64,000 bases of DNA from Phorcus lineatus (lineage: Eukaryota > Mollusca > Gastropoda > Trochida > Trochidae), in NCBI GenBank assembly GCA_921293015.1, contig OV121081.1, positions 76,091,022-76,155,021 on the forward strand, in the 5' to 3' direction. A program made the translations under genes and the position numbers. Shown piece after piece: positions 48,266 through 61,553 of the stretch (the first letter of the stretch is position 1; each line of letters begins with the position of its first letter). The notes beneath the pieces were generated by a model, which ran no database searches, was not told where the DNA came from, and worked only from the letters and a program-made list of their open reading frames with translations.

Positions 48266-48720
48266 TGGAAGTGTCTTGGGGTTTCCTCAAAGTAGATATC
48301 AGTATCCGGCCATTTGCTTCTAACTGTTATTTGTATGCAATCAAATATCCATTGACACAAAGCTGTCGTAAGACATTTACTTGTACACCCCAAAATAACA
48401 TTTCCATAAGTCTTCACAGTCCTTATATCCAAAAGCGTCGAAGGAGGACTGATTGTGTCAGGTAAATTCCTATTTCACATCTATACTTTTAGCAAATCTA
48501 TACCACTTTTAACCAACAACATGATTAGACACAAATACTTTATCCCGCTGTTGACGATCAGGAAGAAGGCTTTCTTCGTCTGTTTATCCCATCTGTCGCC
48601 AAGTCAGAGGCTTGTGAAGAAACGGTCTTGTGCTGTCTCGCTGCGATCAATCAGACGCGGGGAAGTGACCAATAGAAACTCGTACTCCAGAGTGGGGGAA
48701 TAACAGCCTGCACGGCTAAG
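48266..48720 (-). promoter_or_regulatory. 5' UTR and candidate promoter region of trk
   Basis: Sequence directly upstream of the trk start codon. The part at 48,540-48,720 is richer in GC and CpG than the rest of the window. It holds an inverted CCAAT box: GACCAATAG on the plus strand near 48,669, which reads CTATTGGTC in the gene sense. No TATA box is placed with confidence, and a further non-coding 5' exon cannot be excluded. Position, composition and the CCAAT box are the only evidence. Confidence 0.3.
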
Positions 48721-49545
48721 TCGGAGTTGATTATAAGCTCACACAGTTGCTGTGCCTTGACTGGTCACAAAAGTTGTAGTCTCATGTAGTCATGTTAACT
48801 TGAAGCTCTTACTGTGTTTAAATACCGTGAAATACATGAACAACATTTACTTATAATCTATTTTTGATGTTAGTGTGAACTGAATTAACAACTTTGTGTT
48901 GACCTGTTTTTTTCCAATTTTTAAATCCATTCACAGTATGTGATTCCACGGGTCTTTATGACCCCAGGTCTTTTTGATTTGATTAAAAGTACCATTTTGG
49001 TCGAAATGTGACATTGTTTTTCAGTAAATTACAATTTTCTATAAACATGCTTCGTCAACATCTGTGTCCATGTTATCAGAAAGTATCACCTTTCGGTCTG
49101 TTCCATGGTGGTTTGGCAGTTCTTAAATAAACAGCGACTCTGGCGCCTGCATGGTGAAGCCCTTTGGCGCAGCTTAATCGTGAGATTTAATATTCGCATT
49201 TCTACGTCAAAAAAGCTAGATAGTGATCAAAACTGTTAAAAATTGAAAGCATCTTCCAAATTTACCTAAAAGATAATTGTTCAGGAGAAAGACCATGGAA
49301 GAAAATCCAACAAGCAGAGTCAGCTGTAAGGCAAAAGTGTGAAACATACCGAAAACAATTCTGAAGTTGTATTCTTCAATAAAACCTTATTAACTCATAA
49401 TTTTAGTTGAGTTAAGTATCCTGAGTATTATCAATGGTAATGGATTATCATTCGGAAGATACTAGTTTATGATCCTTACTTTCATTATGCTTACAAATAG
49501 GGTTCTACCCCTGAAACAGTATCCTTACTTGTGTTTCCTTGCAAA
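48721..49545. other. upstream DNA without recognised features
   Basis: AT-rich; one small palindrome GGGTCTTTATGACCC at about 48,950. Nothing else is recognised. Confidence 0.45.
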
Positions 49546-49559
49546 CAGCAAAAGAAATC

Positions 49560-49910
49560 AAATTCTGAAGAAGTGGTAAAACCGAAAAGGCACCGCTTCA
49601 CATGATGATTATTCAATATATATAACACATGTATCAAGGTTCAATGAACACAGGCATCATAGCGTCTCAGTTCTGGTCTAGAAAAAAAAGATGCGTTTCC
49701 ATGGCAACGTCAAAAATAAATAATAGAAAAGAAACCCAAAACGACACCGCTTGATATAATGATTTTCCATATACCAGCTTTCAAAGAGCTTAGCCGCATG
49801 ATTTTTCTTTAGTGCTCCGGAAAAGAACAATTTGCATTCACAGACGCACGGACGGACGAACGAACGGGCTGATGGCATTCCTATACCCCCGATAAACTTA
49901 TTTGTTACAA
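49560..49910. repeat. dispersed repeat D, two adjacent copies
   Basis: AAACCGAAAAGGCACCGCTT (49,578) and AAACCCAAAACGACACCGCT (49,733) head two copies about 155 bp apart. The second goes on to a GAGCTTAGCCGCATGATTTT segment and a GGACGGACGAACGAACG tract. Relatives lie at 53.4-53.7 kb. The family is a common type in bivalve DNA as far as I recall; not named. Confidence 0.5.
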
Positions 49911-50495
49911 AGATCGTGTTAAGATAGCTATCCTTTAAAGTTCTATGGATGTGCATATAGCTTGTCAATTTTCTAATTATATTTTATTTCAACCGAATTA
50001 CCATATTTCTCACAAAATCCAATTATGTTGCTTTGTCTGTTCTTTTACACCTCTTTCACGGACATTAAAATCGCATTTTTCAAACCGACTGAGACAATAA
50101 AATTCCCCATTTTTTCAATATTGTCACGGATGCACAAACAATAATCAATCATGTGTCAGGTTAAAGAGAAATATGTTGCAAGGAAGAAGACATTAAAAAT
50201 GGAGATAACGAGATATTTTAAATGATTTCCATCGCTGTCTTTTCAGTTTCAGCATTTCCTTTATTTGTCAGCTTAAGTAATATAAATTGCATACATATAC
50301 CTTGCATCATGTCCTCTTTGTCATCAGATAGATGTCTGTCAAACTTCAATCAGTCAAGTACACGACAAATCACTTTTCATTGCATGTAGTATAAAAGAGA
50401 TGTATGGAGAATCTCAACCATGTGCCTTCTGGTATCAGATATATCAAAACGAGTTGATAAAAGTTATTAATATTCGTGACTCCTATAGCGGCAAT

Positions 50496-50575
50496 GTCAT
50501 AGCATTGTGACCTTGTCCTTTCTACGACGTCATAGCATTGTGACCTTGTCCTTTCTACGACGTCATAGCATTGTG
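50496..50575. repeat. 33-bp tandem repeat, 2.4 units
   Basis: Units GTCATAGCATTGTGACCTTG with TCCTTTCTACGAC at 50,496, 50,529 and a partial one at 50,562. The first two are identical. Because 33 is divisible by three, it keeps a minus-strand frame open (repeat SQCYDVVERTR); this is not taken as a gene. Confidence 0.95.
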
Positions 50576-50639
50576 CTGTCATTACTTGAAGTTGTAAATG
50601 GTTGTGATGTCCTTGACGGTGAAAGGGCATTGTTCAGAA

Positions 50640-53385
50640 TCTACTGGCAATAACTCTTAAGAGATATTGTTTGATCTACCATTAGCAATATCACCTGTGG
50701 ATCAAAGTTTTGGATGATGAATAATGAAAATGTGAATGTATGCTTCGCAGTGAAAATCAAGCCATTTAAAATAAACCCTGTAAATCGTTATGAAGGTATG
50801 TCAATATCAGTGAACAATGGACAAGGAAATATGCATGTAATGGCTTTTATGAACTGTTTTACAGCCATGCAGGCAGATAATTGCGAAAATTAAAAACACG
50901 TACGCGTCTAGATAGACACTCATAGCGTGCGACATAAATAGCTTTAATGCAATTATTACAAGGTGATTCATCATCTTTCATGAACTTTTTGGGATATTTT
51001 ACTTCAGTTATTTAAAGCAGTTAAGTTATTCGACAAAAATAAGTGTAAAGATAAATAATTGTAGCATTCCCGTTGTAATTACAAAAAGTAGAGTTTGACG
51101 AACCAAATTATATATGAAATTACTATTTACACCGACATGCACTATTCTTCCATGCATTTTCTGTCTCTTATATTTCCTAAAGCCGAAGGAATGAGTACAA
51201 ACAGCATGACTCATGTATATGAATGGTACAGACTGGTACGCAGTACAAGGTGTAGTCAATGTGATACAGAAAAAACGTTACAGATGAATTTGTAATTGGA
51301 TATACGGTATACACTTGAACACGAAAGAAAGAAGCTTTACTGTATACTATAAAATGTAAGAAAAAAATTTAAAAATCCGTTTTTTATCAATTATCATTTA
51401 GGAGCAAAAGTGAGGTTTATACTAAGTCATTCATCAGATGGCATTGTAAAGGAATTTCAGCACTTTTTCACATTCAAATTATTACTGATGTTGAATTGGG
51501 ACGGCGATTGTCCCTATATAGCAAGTATCATTTCATCTTAGTTTGCCCTTTATATCTAAATGTTCGACAACTTTATATTAAGCCTTATTACTGGAAAAAA
51601 ATGCATGTAACATAAGAAATCTGTATTTGAAATAAATATATGACAATACACTCTCCATAAAAGATAATCTATTCTCAAGCGAATCTGTGTAACCCGCCCA
51701 CCTGTACCATGTTATTCATTATCTTCATGTAACCACCGATAAGTTGTTCAACTTAAGGTTAATAAAGAATTGAAATGTACGTAATATGCAAAACAAAATT
51801 AATTTTAAACATAAAACTGTGTTTCATTCAATAATCAGTGTACAGCGACAATTACAAACTCAAGATAATTTGTAAGTTTCAATTAATCAAAACCATTTTA
51901 CCGAATAAATCTGAAATAACTTCGATAAGCTGGTATTAATTTGATAGATTTTGTTTTTTCAGTTCCTATTCCATTTGTGTACAATTTATGTTATAAAGTG
52001 TTTGAGATAAAAACTGCAATTTTACATTTGTTTCAGCTTACAATGATTCAGCGTATTGGTAACAAAAAGATTTCTAAAAATTTTAAATTTCAAAATATTC
52101 AAAGACATTAGACACAATTTGATAATCACAAATCTTGTTTATAACCATTGGAGAATAATACGATTGAATGTACAGCAACAAATGTGATTAACTATATGTT
52201 ACGATTTAATCCCATTTGGCAGATGGTTAGTGATTTGATGTTTACTCAAGTAACTGTCATACGTAACCGTTGCTACCATGCCCATTGATTACAAGCAAAA
52301 ACCAATTCCGACGACAGGAATCATATCTGATTTCTTCTCGTCCTAATGTCAAACCAATGAATCCTTTACGGTTCAATGTCTTTTTATATAAGGGCACGCA
52401 TTCCTGTAAATTACATTTAACAGACTTGGAGATATGACGCGTGTCCTGGTAACTTCATTTCAGCCATTGTTATTGCTATCAATATGCTATAAAGCTATGG
52501 ATATTACGAGGAGCATCTGTTTGTTTTAGTTGTCTGTCAATCATGTTAGAACTTATATCATCATGTATATCTAAACATGCAGTATTCTTAAGATGTCCAG
52601 CTATAAAAAGAGGCATTTTCGAAGGATGATAAGTTTACTTGATGATGTATTTTTGTAATATGTATTACCTAACCAGCTAGTGTTTGACGTTGTGATGATT
52701 TAAACAACAATAACAAAAGACATTTATAAGCAAATGATGTTCGACAAAGAGATCATAAGAGTGATACGGTTTTCCAAAGTTATGTTGTAGTGATCTTTAA
52801 ACATATAATTGTCTATTTAGTTCCTTTTCGGAAATTTTGTTTATGATGAATAACTGATATTTTAATTAATTATTTATCAACTTTAGTTAACTTCTGTATA
52901 TTTCTAACTGAGTACCAACAACATGTAATTACACGTAATACTAGTACACTGTAACGCCTAAAAAGGTCTAATGTTATATAGATGTTGTAATTTTGTTCTG
53001 GAAGGTCTATGTCTAAAATGTTTGAAAAGCTAATCCCAACAGAAAGATCAGACCTCAAATCAAAATTTTAAATACTTTTATTCCGAACACAAGCAGAAAA
53101 TTACGATTTTAAGGACATAAAAAAGTTTGTTGAATCGGTTAGGTACAGGTTTTGTAACATTAGGTTTCTTTTGCAAGAGTGTAGATACTTGGCAGTGTTG
53201 CTTCACAACGGTAACGTCGTAATTGTACGTAACGGAAGTTCTAGATTCAAATCTCTTACTTAAGTTTCTCATTCAAATGATAAGAAAGGTTTTATCACAG
53301 AAATATTTACTGTACAACTTTTGCTAAGGACAACATATTTTTTTAAAAAACAAGTTAATCTTAATGTACATATGATAACATGAAT
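50640..53385. other. upstream DNA without recognised features
   Basis: About 2.7 kb of AT-rich intergenic sequence with no exon, RNA gene or mobile element recognised by eye. Confidence 0.45.
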
Positions 53386-53389
53386 GAAC

Positions 53390-53710
53390 GAGTGTGCCGA
53401 AAACGCACATTCTAACTCATCCAAAAACGCACAGTAATATTCATGAAAACCCAAAAAGCACCACTTCACGTCATGATTGTTACGTGGACCAAATGTCAAT
53501 GAGATAAGCCTTATCATCTTTGAGGTTTCGGTCCGAAAAAATTCTAAATGCTTTGCCATGAAATCGAGAATAAACAAAATTTAGGAAGAAACTGAAAAAC
53601 GGCAAAAAATATCTGCCTATATGATAATCGTTTCACAACCGAGTTTTAATGAGCTAGGCCTTATGGTGTTTAATTTTTTAGGCCGGACGAACAGATCGTC
53701 GGGTTGAGAT
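53390..53710. repeat. dispersed repeat D, two further adjacent copies
   Basis: AAAACCCAAAAAGCACCACT with TGAGATAAGCCTTATCATCT and GAGGTTTCGGTCCG (53,448-53,537), and a second, more diverged copy with GAGCTAGGCCTTATGGTGTT and TTAGGCCGGACGAAC (53,590-53,700). Arrangement and spacing resemble the pair at 49.6-49.9 kb. Confidence 0.5.
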
Positions 53711-55925
53711 CATTTCTAAATCTCCTGAAAACTTTGTTTGGCGGGGAATAATAAACCAAGACAGAAATGGTGACATCCATGGGTTAAGTGGCTTAAGTAC
53801 TGCTAAAAGCAAGGTAAACCATCCTGACTCACTCATATCATTACAATTGTACATGACACAGCTTGGATATCCGAAACAGGGAGTTTTAAAAAGGGTATCT
53901 GTTGGTTATCCGCCTATACTGGCTCTCACAAACATTCAAGATATTCAAACAATACATTCACAACAGCAGTTAAGGTAATGACAAACTACCTGTTGTTATT
54001 GTATTGGTTATAGTACGAGTAGGTTCCCCATGCTGATATTTTAACATTATTTGTCATCAGAACCATATCTATAGCATTGGCGTAGTATTTGGAATATGAG
54101 GGCAATATTTCAGTATGTGAGTCAACGTTATTTAAATAACTCGATGTAAATAACTACATTTTGAAGTTGAAATCTAAACAATCATGGGATAGTTTACCAT
54201 CATTGGCTGTTATTGCGGTAAGTTATACATTGTATTTCATTAGCAATTGGGTATGTGGTTATTTATCGGAACGCTAGCCTGCAGTTTTAGAGGTAAAGCA
54301 GGGAGTGAGAAATTTTCCCCTGATATTGGAACGCTAAGCCAACATAGTGATTAGTTTAAAAAAGGATAGTATACTTAACCATTTAATACCATATAAAGCT
54401 TAGATCTTTTGCTGCGCAAAATTTGAAAAAGTAAAACTTACTCCCGGCAATTCACAGTGTATTACATGAAATAAGCCTGATCAAAAGTTTAAAAAAACGT
54501 CCTGGAATTCTTATAAAACAAGTTAATTAAAATCAGATAAAACGTAACGCTCTTCCCTTGCTAAATTTCTGATCCGATCACTACAACATGGGCCTTCTTA
54601 ACTGATCACATGACCTTTTCTGTAACCTTAAACCTTCCATCACATCGATCACAGGCCGCTTATTTGCGAAATAGCTAAAGTTTTTTAAAAATAACGGCGC
54701 ATCGCACATCCTCGATAATCAAAGGCACAAATATATACGTTCCGCTAATTCTCCTTCTCTCTAGACAAGGTGACCTCGACCGCGAAAATTCTTTTACCTT
54801 CCTCTGCTGGCCCACCTCCTCACAGTGACCAATCAGAAACGCCTTAGTATTTTGTGTAAATTCAGACTTCGGCATTGGCAATGCTCTGCTTCGCAATCGG
54901 TCACGCACTGGTCGCAGATGACATCCAGCTTTTATTTATACAGGATAGCCATGCATGATAAATGTTAAAATCTTTTTCAAATGAGCGAAAATGTGTCACC
55001 GTAGAAACCTGATTCGATGAAAACGACAGCAAAGAGTGGAAATAGACTTAAAGGTATTATTTCGACCTACCTTGCTTCCAGGGTAAAGTTGAGATTATCG
55101 TAACTTTTACTCTGGATTTTCGAAGATAGCTTCACTATGATCAGAAACCCAGCGAAATGCAAGTGTAAAGTTCAGTCTGATTTTAAGGACAAATCATGTA
55201 TACACATTACGCTATCGTATATATTAACACCAAATATGATAATTCCGTCTTCCATGAGATGTTCAAAGTACTTATATTGTATAGTGGCGAAATCTTAAAG
55301 AAACGTTTGTCAGATAAATTCGTAAGTGACATTGAAAATAATTCGCGTTCTTATGTCAAATCAAGTGCTAACAAAATTCATATAGGCAAAGTTGGATTTA
55401 CCGGGGAAAACGACAATTAATTTTCCTCATTCGATAAATGGCAACCTATGATGAAATTTACGTAAGAAATCATGAAATATACATCATCAATACGCATTTC
55501 CTTAATTGGTGACTATTTTGAAAATGGTTCATAAGTATTTTTCCTTTGCACAGTTATATTTAATCTAAGCGTTTAAGATAACTTTTTAATAAATAATTCG
55601 AATGTAGATTGTGAACAATGTCCTGTCATTGTCAAGTTCTTGACATCACAATTGTTTTATGCAATTTAGTAAATAAATCACAATGATGACATTGAGATAT
55701 TACGACAACATCAATCTCTGAAACTATGGATAGAGCATCCGGAACGATTTTTCGAGATAAACCTTTATAATTGAAACGGTTTTAAATGATTGATGAAAAA
55801 TGACTTTGGATGGAAAAAAAAAGAGTTTAACCTTTTTTGTCCGAATCTCAGTTCGATGAAAGTATAAATATCCTCGGCAAGCCTCAGGTAACCTTTATCT
55901 CCTCCTCCCAAAAAACGTCTATTAT
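53711..55925. other. upstream DNA without recognised features
   Basis: Mostly AT-rich. The part at 54,670-54,920 is GC-richer and keeps a 77-codon minus-strand frame open (RSRSPCLERRRISGTYIF). It contains GTGACCAATCAGAAACGCC and could be a MITE or old gene fragment; neither can be shown. Confidence 0.4.
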
Positions 55926-55929
55926 CTCA

Positions 55930-56245
55930 TCTTAAAATTCAGAACAACTAATCAATCAGTTACAAATCGAGACAGGTAGATGGTTGAGCATTCCACGTGA
56001 ATGTCCACTTTGTAACTCCAATGCTGTTGGAGACGAGTTTCACTACTTGTTTAGATGTGAAACTTTTCTCCAAATTCGTAAAGAACATGTAGATGATAAA
56101 TACTTTAAATTACCAAACATGTTCATTTTCAGAAAAAAAAATACTAACTACCACCAGCATAAAAGATCTTAATAGCCTGTCTAAAGTTCTCAATCGTGTA
56201 CTTAATGCTTTTAGGAAATTAATTTTCAAATTGCCAGTAAGCTGC
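55930..56245 (+). mobile_element. LINE C-terminal remnant
   Basis: The plus strand encodes QIETGRWLSIPRECPLCNSN, then GDEFHYLFRCETFLQIRKEH and YFKLPNMFIF. The xIETGRWxxxPxxxxxCxxC...H(Y)xxxxC pattern is the C-terminal zinc-finger-like tail found after the reverse transcriptase of many invertebrate non-LTR elements. After about 56,165 the conserved tail (KDLNSLSKVLNRVLNAF) continues in another frame, so the copy has a frameshift. The reverse transcriptase itself is absent. It lies just upstream of the LTR element. Confidence 0.8.
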
Positions 56246-56389
56246 TATCTTGCATTTTTTTTGGTGTAAGGGAGAAAAACGCGGTTACTAAAGAGCAACC
56301 AAAACCCATTGTCAGACTGATGAGTGCAAAATACAATAATGAATAAACGGGGTAAAAAGTAACTTGCTCCCAGTAATGGGAAAAAGCAA

Positions 56390-57898
56390 GGAAGCCTTGC
56401 ACCTGCTAAAGATTGGTCCTGTGATATAACGCCCCCTCGACAAGAAAAAGCGCCGATCACCTCAACACTAGCAGACTTGAGACAGAACCCTAGTCCAAGG
56501 GCACTGCCGTCTGGTCTGCTTCAACTATTTTGAAATTTGTGTTGCAGTATGGAATTCGTCATGAACTCATCAGTAATAACTATGAGTTTTTACATTTGTA
56601 TCAGTTGCAAAATTGCCATATTGTGGTTGTGGTTATTTTACTATATATCATAAATATGCATAAATAAAAATCATAAAATAGAAATAGTTCATAAAAAGGG
56701 TTTTATATGGTGGTAGTATTTTATAGTTTATTTATGGTGGTGGTATTCGTCAACAATCTTGATGCTTAAGGCAGCAGTGACAGTTTTTCTTGTGTCAAAT
56801 TACATTGACAATGTCAGCGTTGGTTGTATAGGGTCAAGGCTTCCTTTCAGAGATCTTTGGTCAAGGTAGTGTCAGAGGTCCTAGGTCAGGGTAGTGGTAT
56901 TGACAAGTTGTTTATCACATGATCAGTTATCTGAGTATCTGATTGGTTAATTGGGCAACAGTTGTCTCTAACTCTGCACTGATGCATGTGGCACTCACTT
57001 CACATTTGGACACAGGGATTGACACAGGTGAAACATTATTGTTGACATTGTAACTCCGCAGTGCTTGTTAATGCAGATAAAGCCTTAATTTATAAACTTC
57101 AAGAATAAATGATTATAAACTTTATCTAAAACTATAACAGTAGAATAATATCCTTTATAATTAAGTTTGGAAGTAAATGTAACTATGTTTTACAACTACA
57201 ATTTAGAACACAATAATTTACACAGCATGCTCAATATGGTTTGTGTCAGAATGAATGAATGAATGGTGATACTGTTTGTGTACTGCAGACATATTTGGAC
57301 ATTTGGAATGTGTGCTGAGATGGTCCGCGCCATGTGCTTGGTATTGCTGTATCCCACATATATGTGAGTGAGCTCAGGTTTTGTAATAGTGTCCCATACT
57401 TCATTACATTTGGATTTTAATGCTGTATGTTTTGTTAAGTGTTGTAATCTTGTAAAACCTTATAAAAGTAGTTTAAATGAGCATTTGTATAATTTTGTCA
57501 TTCAAACATAAAGCAATGTTTATGCTACACCATGTGCTTAAAATACACTATGAATGACACTGTGATGTATTTAATGAATGTGATGTATTTGAATGTTTGT
57601 CAAATGCTATATAGTATAACCTAAATGTTACAGGGCTTAAATAATATTGGTCAGCTGGTAACCAACCTCACGTCAGAAATAAACGATTGAACCCCAAACA
57701 GCCTTAGTCATCGGCGACTGTTTATAGCTGTTACAAAATCGAGCCCTCAGTGAGGAACCAGCGATATGGTCTCGACGCCCACACCTTCAGACAGTGAGAT
57801 CTTTCTCATGGTCTAAACTCAACTGACATCGCCTCGCCTCGTCAGGGAAATCGCCTAACTCCGACTGACATCGCATCGCCTCGTCAGTGACTTCTACA
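56390..57898 (+). repeat. 5' LTR of the Ty3/Gypsy element
   Basis: About 1.5 kb. It matches the right-hand copy from 63.4 kb on; the last 315 comparable bases (56,706-57,020 against 63,686-64,000) are identical by eye, while the first 200 differ visibly. The end is placed at CTACA, just before the primer-binding site. Near the end it carries a duplicated ACTGACATCGC...CTCGTCAG motif. The exact left border is uncertain. Confidence 0.8.
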
Positions 57899-57916
57899 TT
57901 GGTGAGACCGTTCGCA
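57899..57916 (+). other. probable primer-binding site
   Basis: TTGGTGAGACCG directly follows the 5' LTR, in the position and style (TGGTGA...) of tRNA primer sites of many animal Gypsy elements. The matching tRNA was not determined. Confidence 0.5.
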
Positions 57917-58540
57917 TACGCACCACACATGACATTTTGTGCGTCGCACTTGTGATATAAGTGCAATACTCACCAAGTGTCATCTACAGACTGTGTCCCA
58001 GGTCATACATGACTACATGAACATTCAAATTTTTATTTAGTGAAGTATATACATAGAATTTTTTTTTATTGATATCTATATATATTTGTAATGTGATTTG
58101 CCCTTATACATTTGCCCTATACACATATTTTAGCATTTTGTTAGTATTTCCATGTACTTGAGTTGTTAAATGTTTATGTGTAGGACAGGGACGGCATGCC
58201 ATGAGTGGTAAGTTTGTGGTAATGGTTGAGTTTGTTCGATATAGCATACACCTCAATACATACACATGTAGGAACACATATAGGGTAAATATAAAGCTAA
58301 ACCTAATCTAGGCAAATGATATTCCTATTGATATATCTATTTATAATTCCCTAGGTAAATAGTTATACTTGTGTTGACTTGGATTGGGGGGTTGTTGTGT
58401 CGACGTCACTTACCTGTGTCTTTCTCTAGGTCTCTTATCCACACGCACGTTATATACTAACCTTTCACCTAGTTAGTTGTAGTCCTGCTAGACTTAGTTT
58501 CTTCTGAAATATGTGTCCAGTTATCTTGTGGTTCATAGTC
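57917..58540. other. 5' untranslated leader of the element
   Basis: Non-coding leader between the primer-binding site and gag; AT-rich, with nothing else recognised. Confidence 0.6.
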
Positions 58541-58547
58541 GCTCATT

Positions 58548-59800
58548 ATGGCTCATAAGGCGGATCAGGAACATAAGTTGATAGAGGAATTAGAGTCTGG
58601 GGTGAAGCCAAAGTTAGAGGGTGATGAGAGTGAATCTGAGGATGTTGGTCTTAATGTTCTTCTCTTAGATCAGACCCTGAAGTTAATGGGAGTAACATCT
58701 AAGGTAGATAGTGCTGAGCAGATGCAGGAGTTGATGAGGTCTTACTTCCAGTCAGGTGGTAAATTGTCAGGGGAGAAGTCCACAGGTGTGGCAGGAAATG
58801 TCTCGGGCAGTACATTGGCTGGTGATAAGGGTAGTGGCACTCAGAGTCAAGGGTCTAGCCAGTCTTTTCCGATGCCAGGACCTATTCCACGTTCATCAAT
58901 ATTCTTCGGGGAGTTTAGAAAAGGGGAACCGCCATATGATTTGTGGATATATGAAGTCAACTGTCTTCTTACAGAGAAAGCTTATCCTAAGCACATCATA
59001 TTTGAGGCTGTACGTCGCTCATTGAAAGGCAAGGCAGGAAAAGTTGCTTCCCTATTAAGATCTGGTGCAAGTCTTGAAACTGTTTTGAGTAAATTGCAGA
59101 GTGTTTACGGAACATGTGAGGAGACTGAATCATTGATGGCAAGTTTCTATAGTGCTAAGCAATTACCGGATGAGGATGTAACCACATGGGGTTGTAGACT
59201 TGAAGATCGTTATGCAAAGGCTACCCAAATCATCAATCCATCAGAGGTAGAGAGCAATCGAGCTCTTAAGAGCGTATTTTGGCAAGGACTGATACCATTT
59301 CAGGCTACAAATATGACTCCATTCAGAACTTTGACACGTTTAGGATTGCCATAAGAAGGTAAGAACATGAGCTGAATCAAAGAAATCCTCCTGAAAACCT
59401 CTTCCTGCTAAGATGGCATCTAACACATCCTCTGAAATGCAAACGTTAAAAGATATGGTCAAACAGCTGTCCTCTGAATTAGGCAACATCAAGAAACAAA
59501 AGAATACAGGAATCCCATGATAATCCTCCAAATCCTAGTAATGGCAAGTCAAGGAAAGGCAGATTTAATCCTAAGGAAAACAGTGGCAAGAATGCACGTG
59601 GTGGAACATGTTATGATACACCTTACACCATCCGAAGGAAAAAGAGGGCCACTTTGTTGGAAATGTGGACAGCAAGATCATATTTGGCGTTGGTGTAGGA
59701 TTAACACAGATCATCATCAGCCTTTAAACGGACAGCGACCCATGGGCATGGACAACTCATGGGTCAGTCAGCACAGTTCTCAACAGACAAACAACTCCCA
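58548..59800 (+). pseudogene. gag region (capsid and zinc knuckle)
   Basis: Begins with a polar, acidic N-terminal part (about 100 residues), then a capsid-like helical region containing FFGEFRKGEPPYDLWIYEV and a helix-rich stretch typical of retrotransposon Gag. A CCHC zinc knuckle (C-x2-C-x4-H-x4-C, CWKCGQQDHIWRWC) lies near 59,660. Interrupted. Confidence 0.8.
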
Positions 59801-60110
59801 GAAGGATTAGTTGGTGAACCCAATGAGGCATCAGTGGTAGTTTGCGACAAGCTGTGTGTAGCTCTACTGGATAAAGGCTCAACAGTCTCCACAGTTAAAG
59901 AATCCTTTTATAAGCAACATCTTTCGCATATTCCAATACATGAGTTAGACACGTTGATTGATATAGAGTGTGCAGATGGCGGTGCTTTGTCGTACTTAGG
60001 GTTCATAGCTGTAGATTTAATTCCAGATGATTCATTGGTGAACATGCAGTGTTTGTTACTGGTAGTTCTTGATAGTCGGTATAATCTCTCAGTGCCTGTA
60101 TAACTAGGGA
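59800..60110 (+). pseudogene. protease region
   Basis: About 100 residues in the position of the aspartic protease, with an ALLDxGSxVS segment, then YLGFIAVDL and a hydrophobic LLVVLDSRYN. This layout matches retropepsin-like domains of Gypsy elements. Confidence 0.65.
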
Positions 60111-60189
60111 CAGACGTACTCACAACTATCCTGAGGAGATCTAGAGCAGAACATGGTGCAAGGTTTCTTCAAAAACCTAAACTCTATAC

Positions 60190-60830
60190 TCCATGGTATT
60201 TGACTTCCGTAATATGGTCATCAGAGATATGGAATTGGCTAAACGGAATTGGAGGTTAGGTTTAGTTAGAAGTGCAGAATGCAGACGTATCATTGTGCCA
60301 GCAAATTCACAAGTTGTTCTCAAGGGATATGTTGACAGGGAGATGTGTTATCCAAAGTCACTTGCTACTCTTCAGGCTAGTAGTAACTCTACGCTCAACA
60401 TTTACCGTGGGCCCGCTAGGATTTTTGAGTACAATAGGCTTCCCTTTGGTCTCCGTAATAGTCCTGCCACCTTTCAGCGATTGATGCAAGACTACCTAGG
60501 AGATTTACATCTATCCATATGTGTAATCTACATTGATGACCTAATCATCTTCGCTGATAGTTATGAAGAACATCTTCGTAGAGTGGCCAGAGTCTTGCAG
60601 CGACTGAGGGAGTGCAACCTAAAGTTAGCCCCAGACAAGTGTGAGTTCTTTAAGGAAACATGTACCTACATAGGGCATATTATATCAAAGAACGGTGTTG
60701 AACCAGATTCTTCCAAGGTTGAAACCATTAGAAATTGGCCAAGACCAATCAATCCAGAGGCAGTCAGAAGTTTTCAGGTTTTGCAGGATACTATAGAAAA
60801 TTTGTTAAAAACTTTTCACAGATAGCCAAG
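60190..60830 (+). pseudogene. reverse transcriptase region
   Basis: Contains FEYNRLPFGLRNSPATFQRL, the catalytic box ICVIYIDDLIIFA and LKLAPDKCEFFKETCTYIGH, all hallmarks of Ty3/Gypsy reverse transcriptase. Confidence 0.92.
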
Positions 60831-61525
60831 CCTTTAGCTTTGCTGATGCCAAAACCAACTGATGAGAAAGGTAAATCCACAGTGGACTGTTTGTGGGGAG
60901 ATGCACAGGAACAGGCATTCATGGAGCTCAAAGATAGGCTTTCATCACCGCCTATGTTGGGATTTTGTGATTATTCGCTACCCTTCGAGTTACATACAGA
61001 CGCGAGTCAGAATGGGTTAGGTGCTGTTTTGTATCAAACTCAGAATGGTCGGAAAAAAGTTATCTCTTACGCCAGTCGAGGATTATCCAACCATGAGAGG
61101 AACTACAGTTGGAATTTCTTGCTCTGAAATGGTCCATTACTGACAAGTTTCACGAGTATCTTTATCAGAGTGAATTCACTGTATACACAGACAATAATCT
61201 GTTGACCTATATTCTAACCACAGCCAAGCTTGACGCAACGGGCCATAGATGGTTGGCTGCATTGTCAGCTTACAATTTTGATATCATGTACCGCCCTGGT
61301 AAATCCAACGTAGATGCAGATGTGCTATCTAGGATACCACAACGTGCAGCAGAGGCAAGTGAAAATATTTCCTCAGAATCTATAAAAGCCATTTGTCAGT
61401 CTGTATCAGCATCCAATTATATCGAGTGTTTGAGCATGTCGCCTGAGTTGGTACGGGATAATGAAGCAGGTCAGGATCTGAAGGAGATGACTACAAGGGA
61501 CTGGAGAAAGGAACAACTTGAGTGA
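60830..61525 (+). pseudogene. RNase H region and linker
   Basis: PFELHTDASQNGLGAVLYQ, VISYASRGLSNHERNYS and FTVYTDNNLLTYILTTAKLD are the RNase H motifs, followed by the conserved FDIMYRPGKSNVDADVLSR linker that precedes integrase. Confidence 0.9.
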
Positions 61526-61553
61526 TGTCATTAAGTAGATTAGATTAGGACAG

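Noticed and set aside
48136-48465. 109-codon plus-strand open frame
   Set aside because: It overlaps trk exon 1 in antisense and has no family signature.
50370-50630. Minus-strand frame with an 11-residue repeat
   Set aside because: The repeat comes from a 33-bp DNA tandem repeat divisible by three; no other coding evidence.
54675-54908. 77-codon minus-strand frame in a GC-richer patch
   Set aside because: No splice sites, domain or homologue recognised; it may be a MITE or a decayed fragment.
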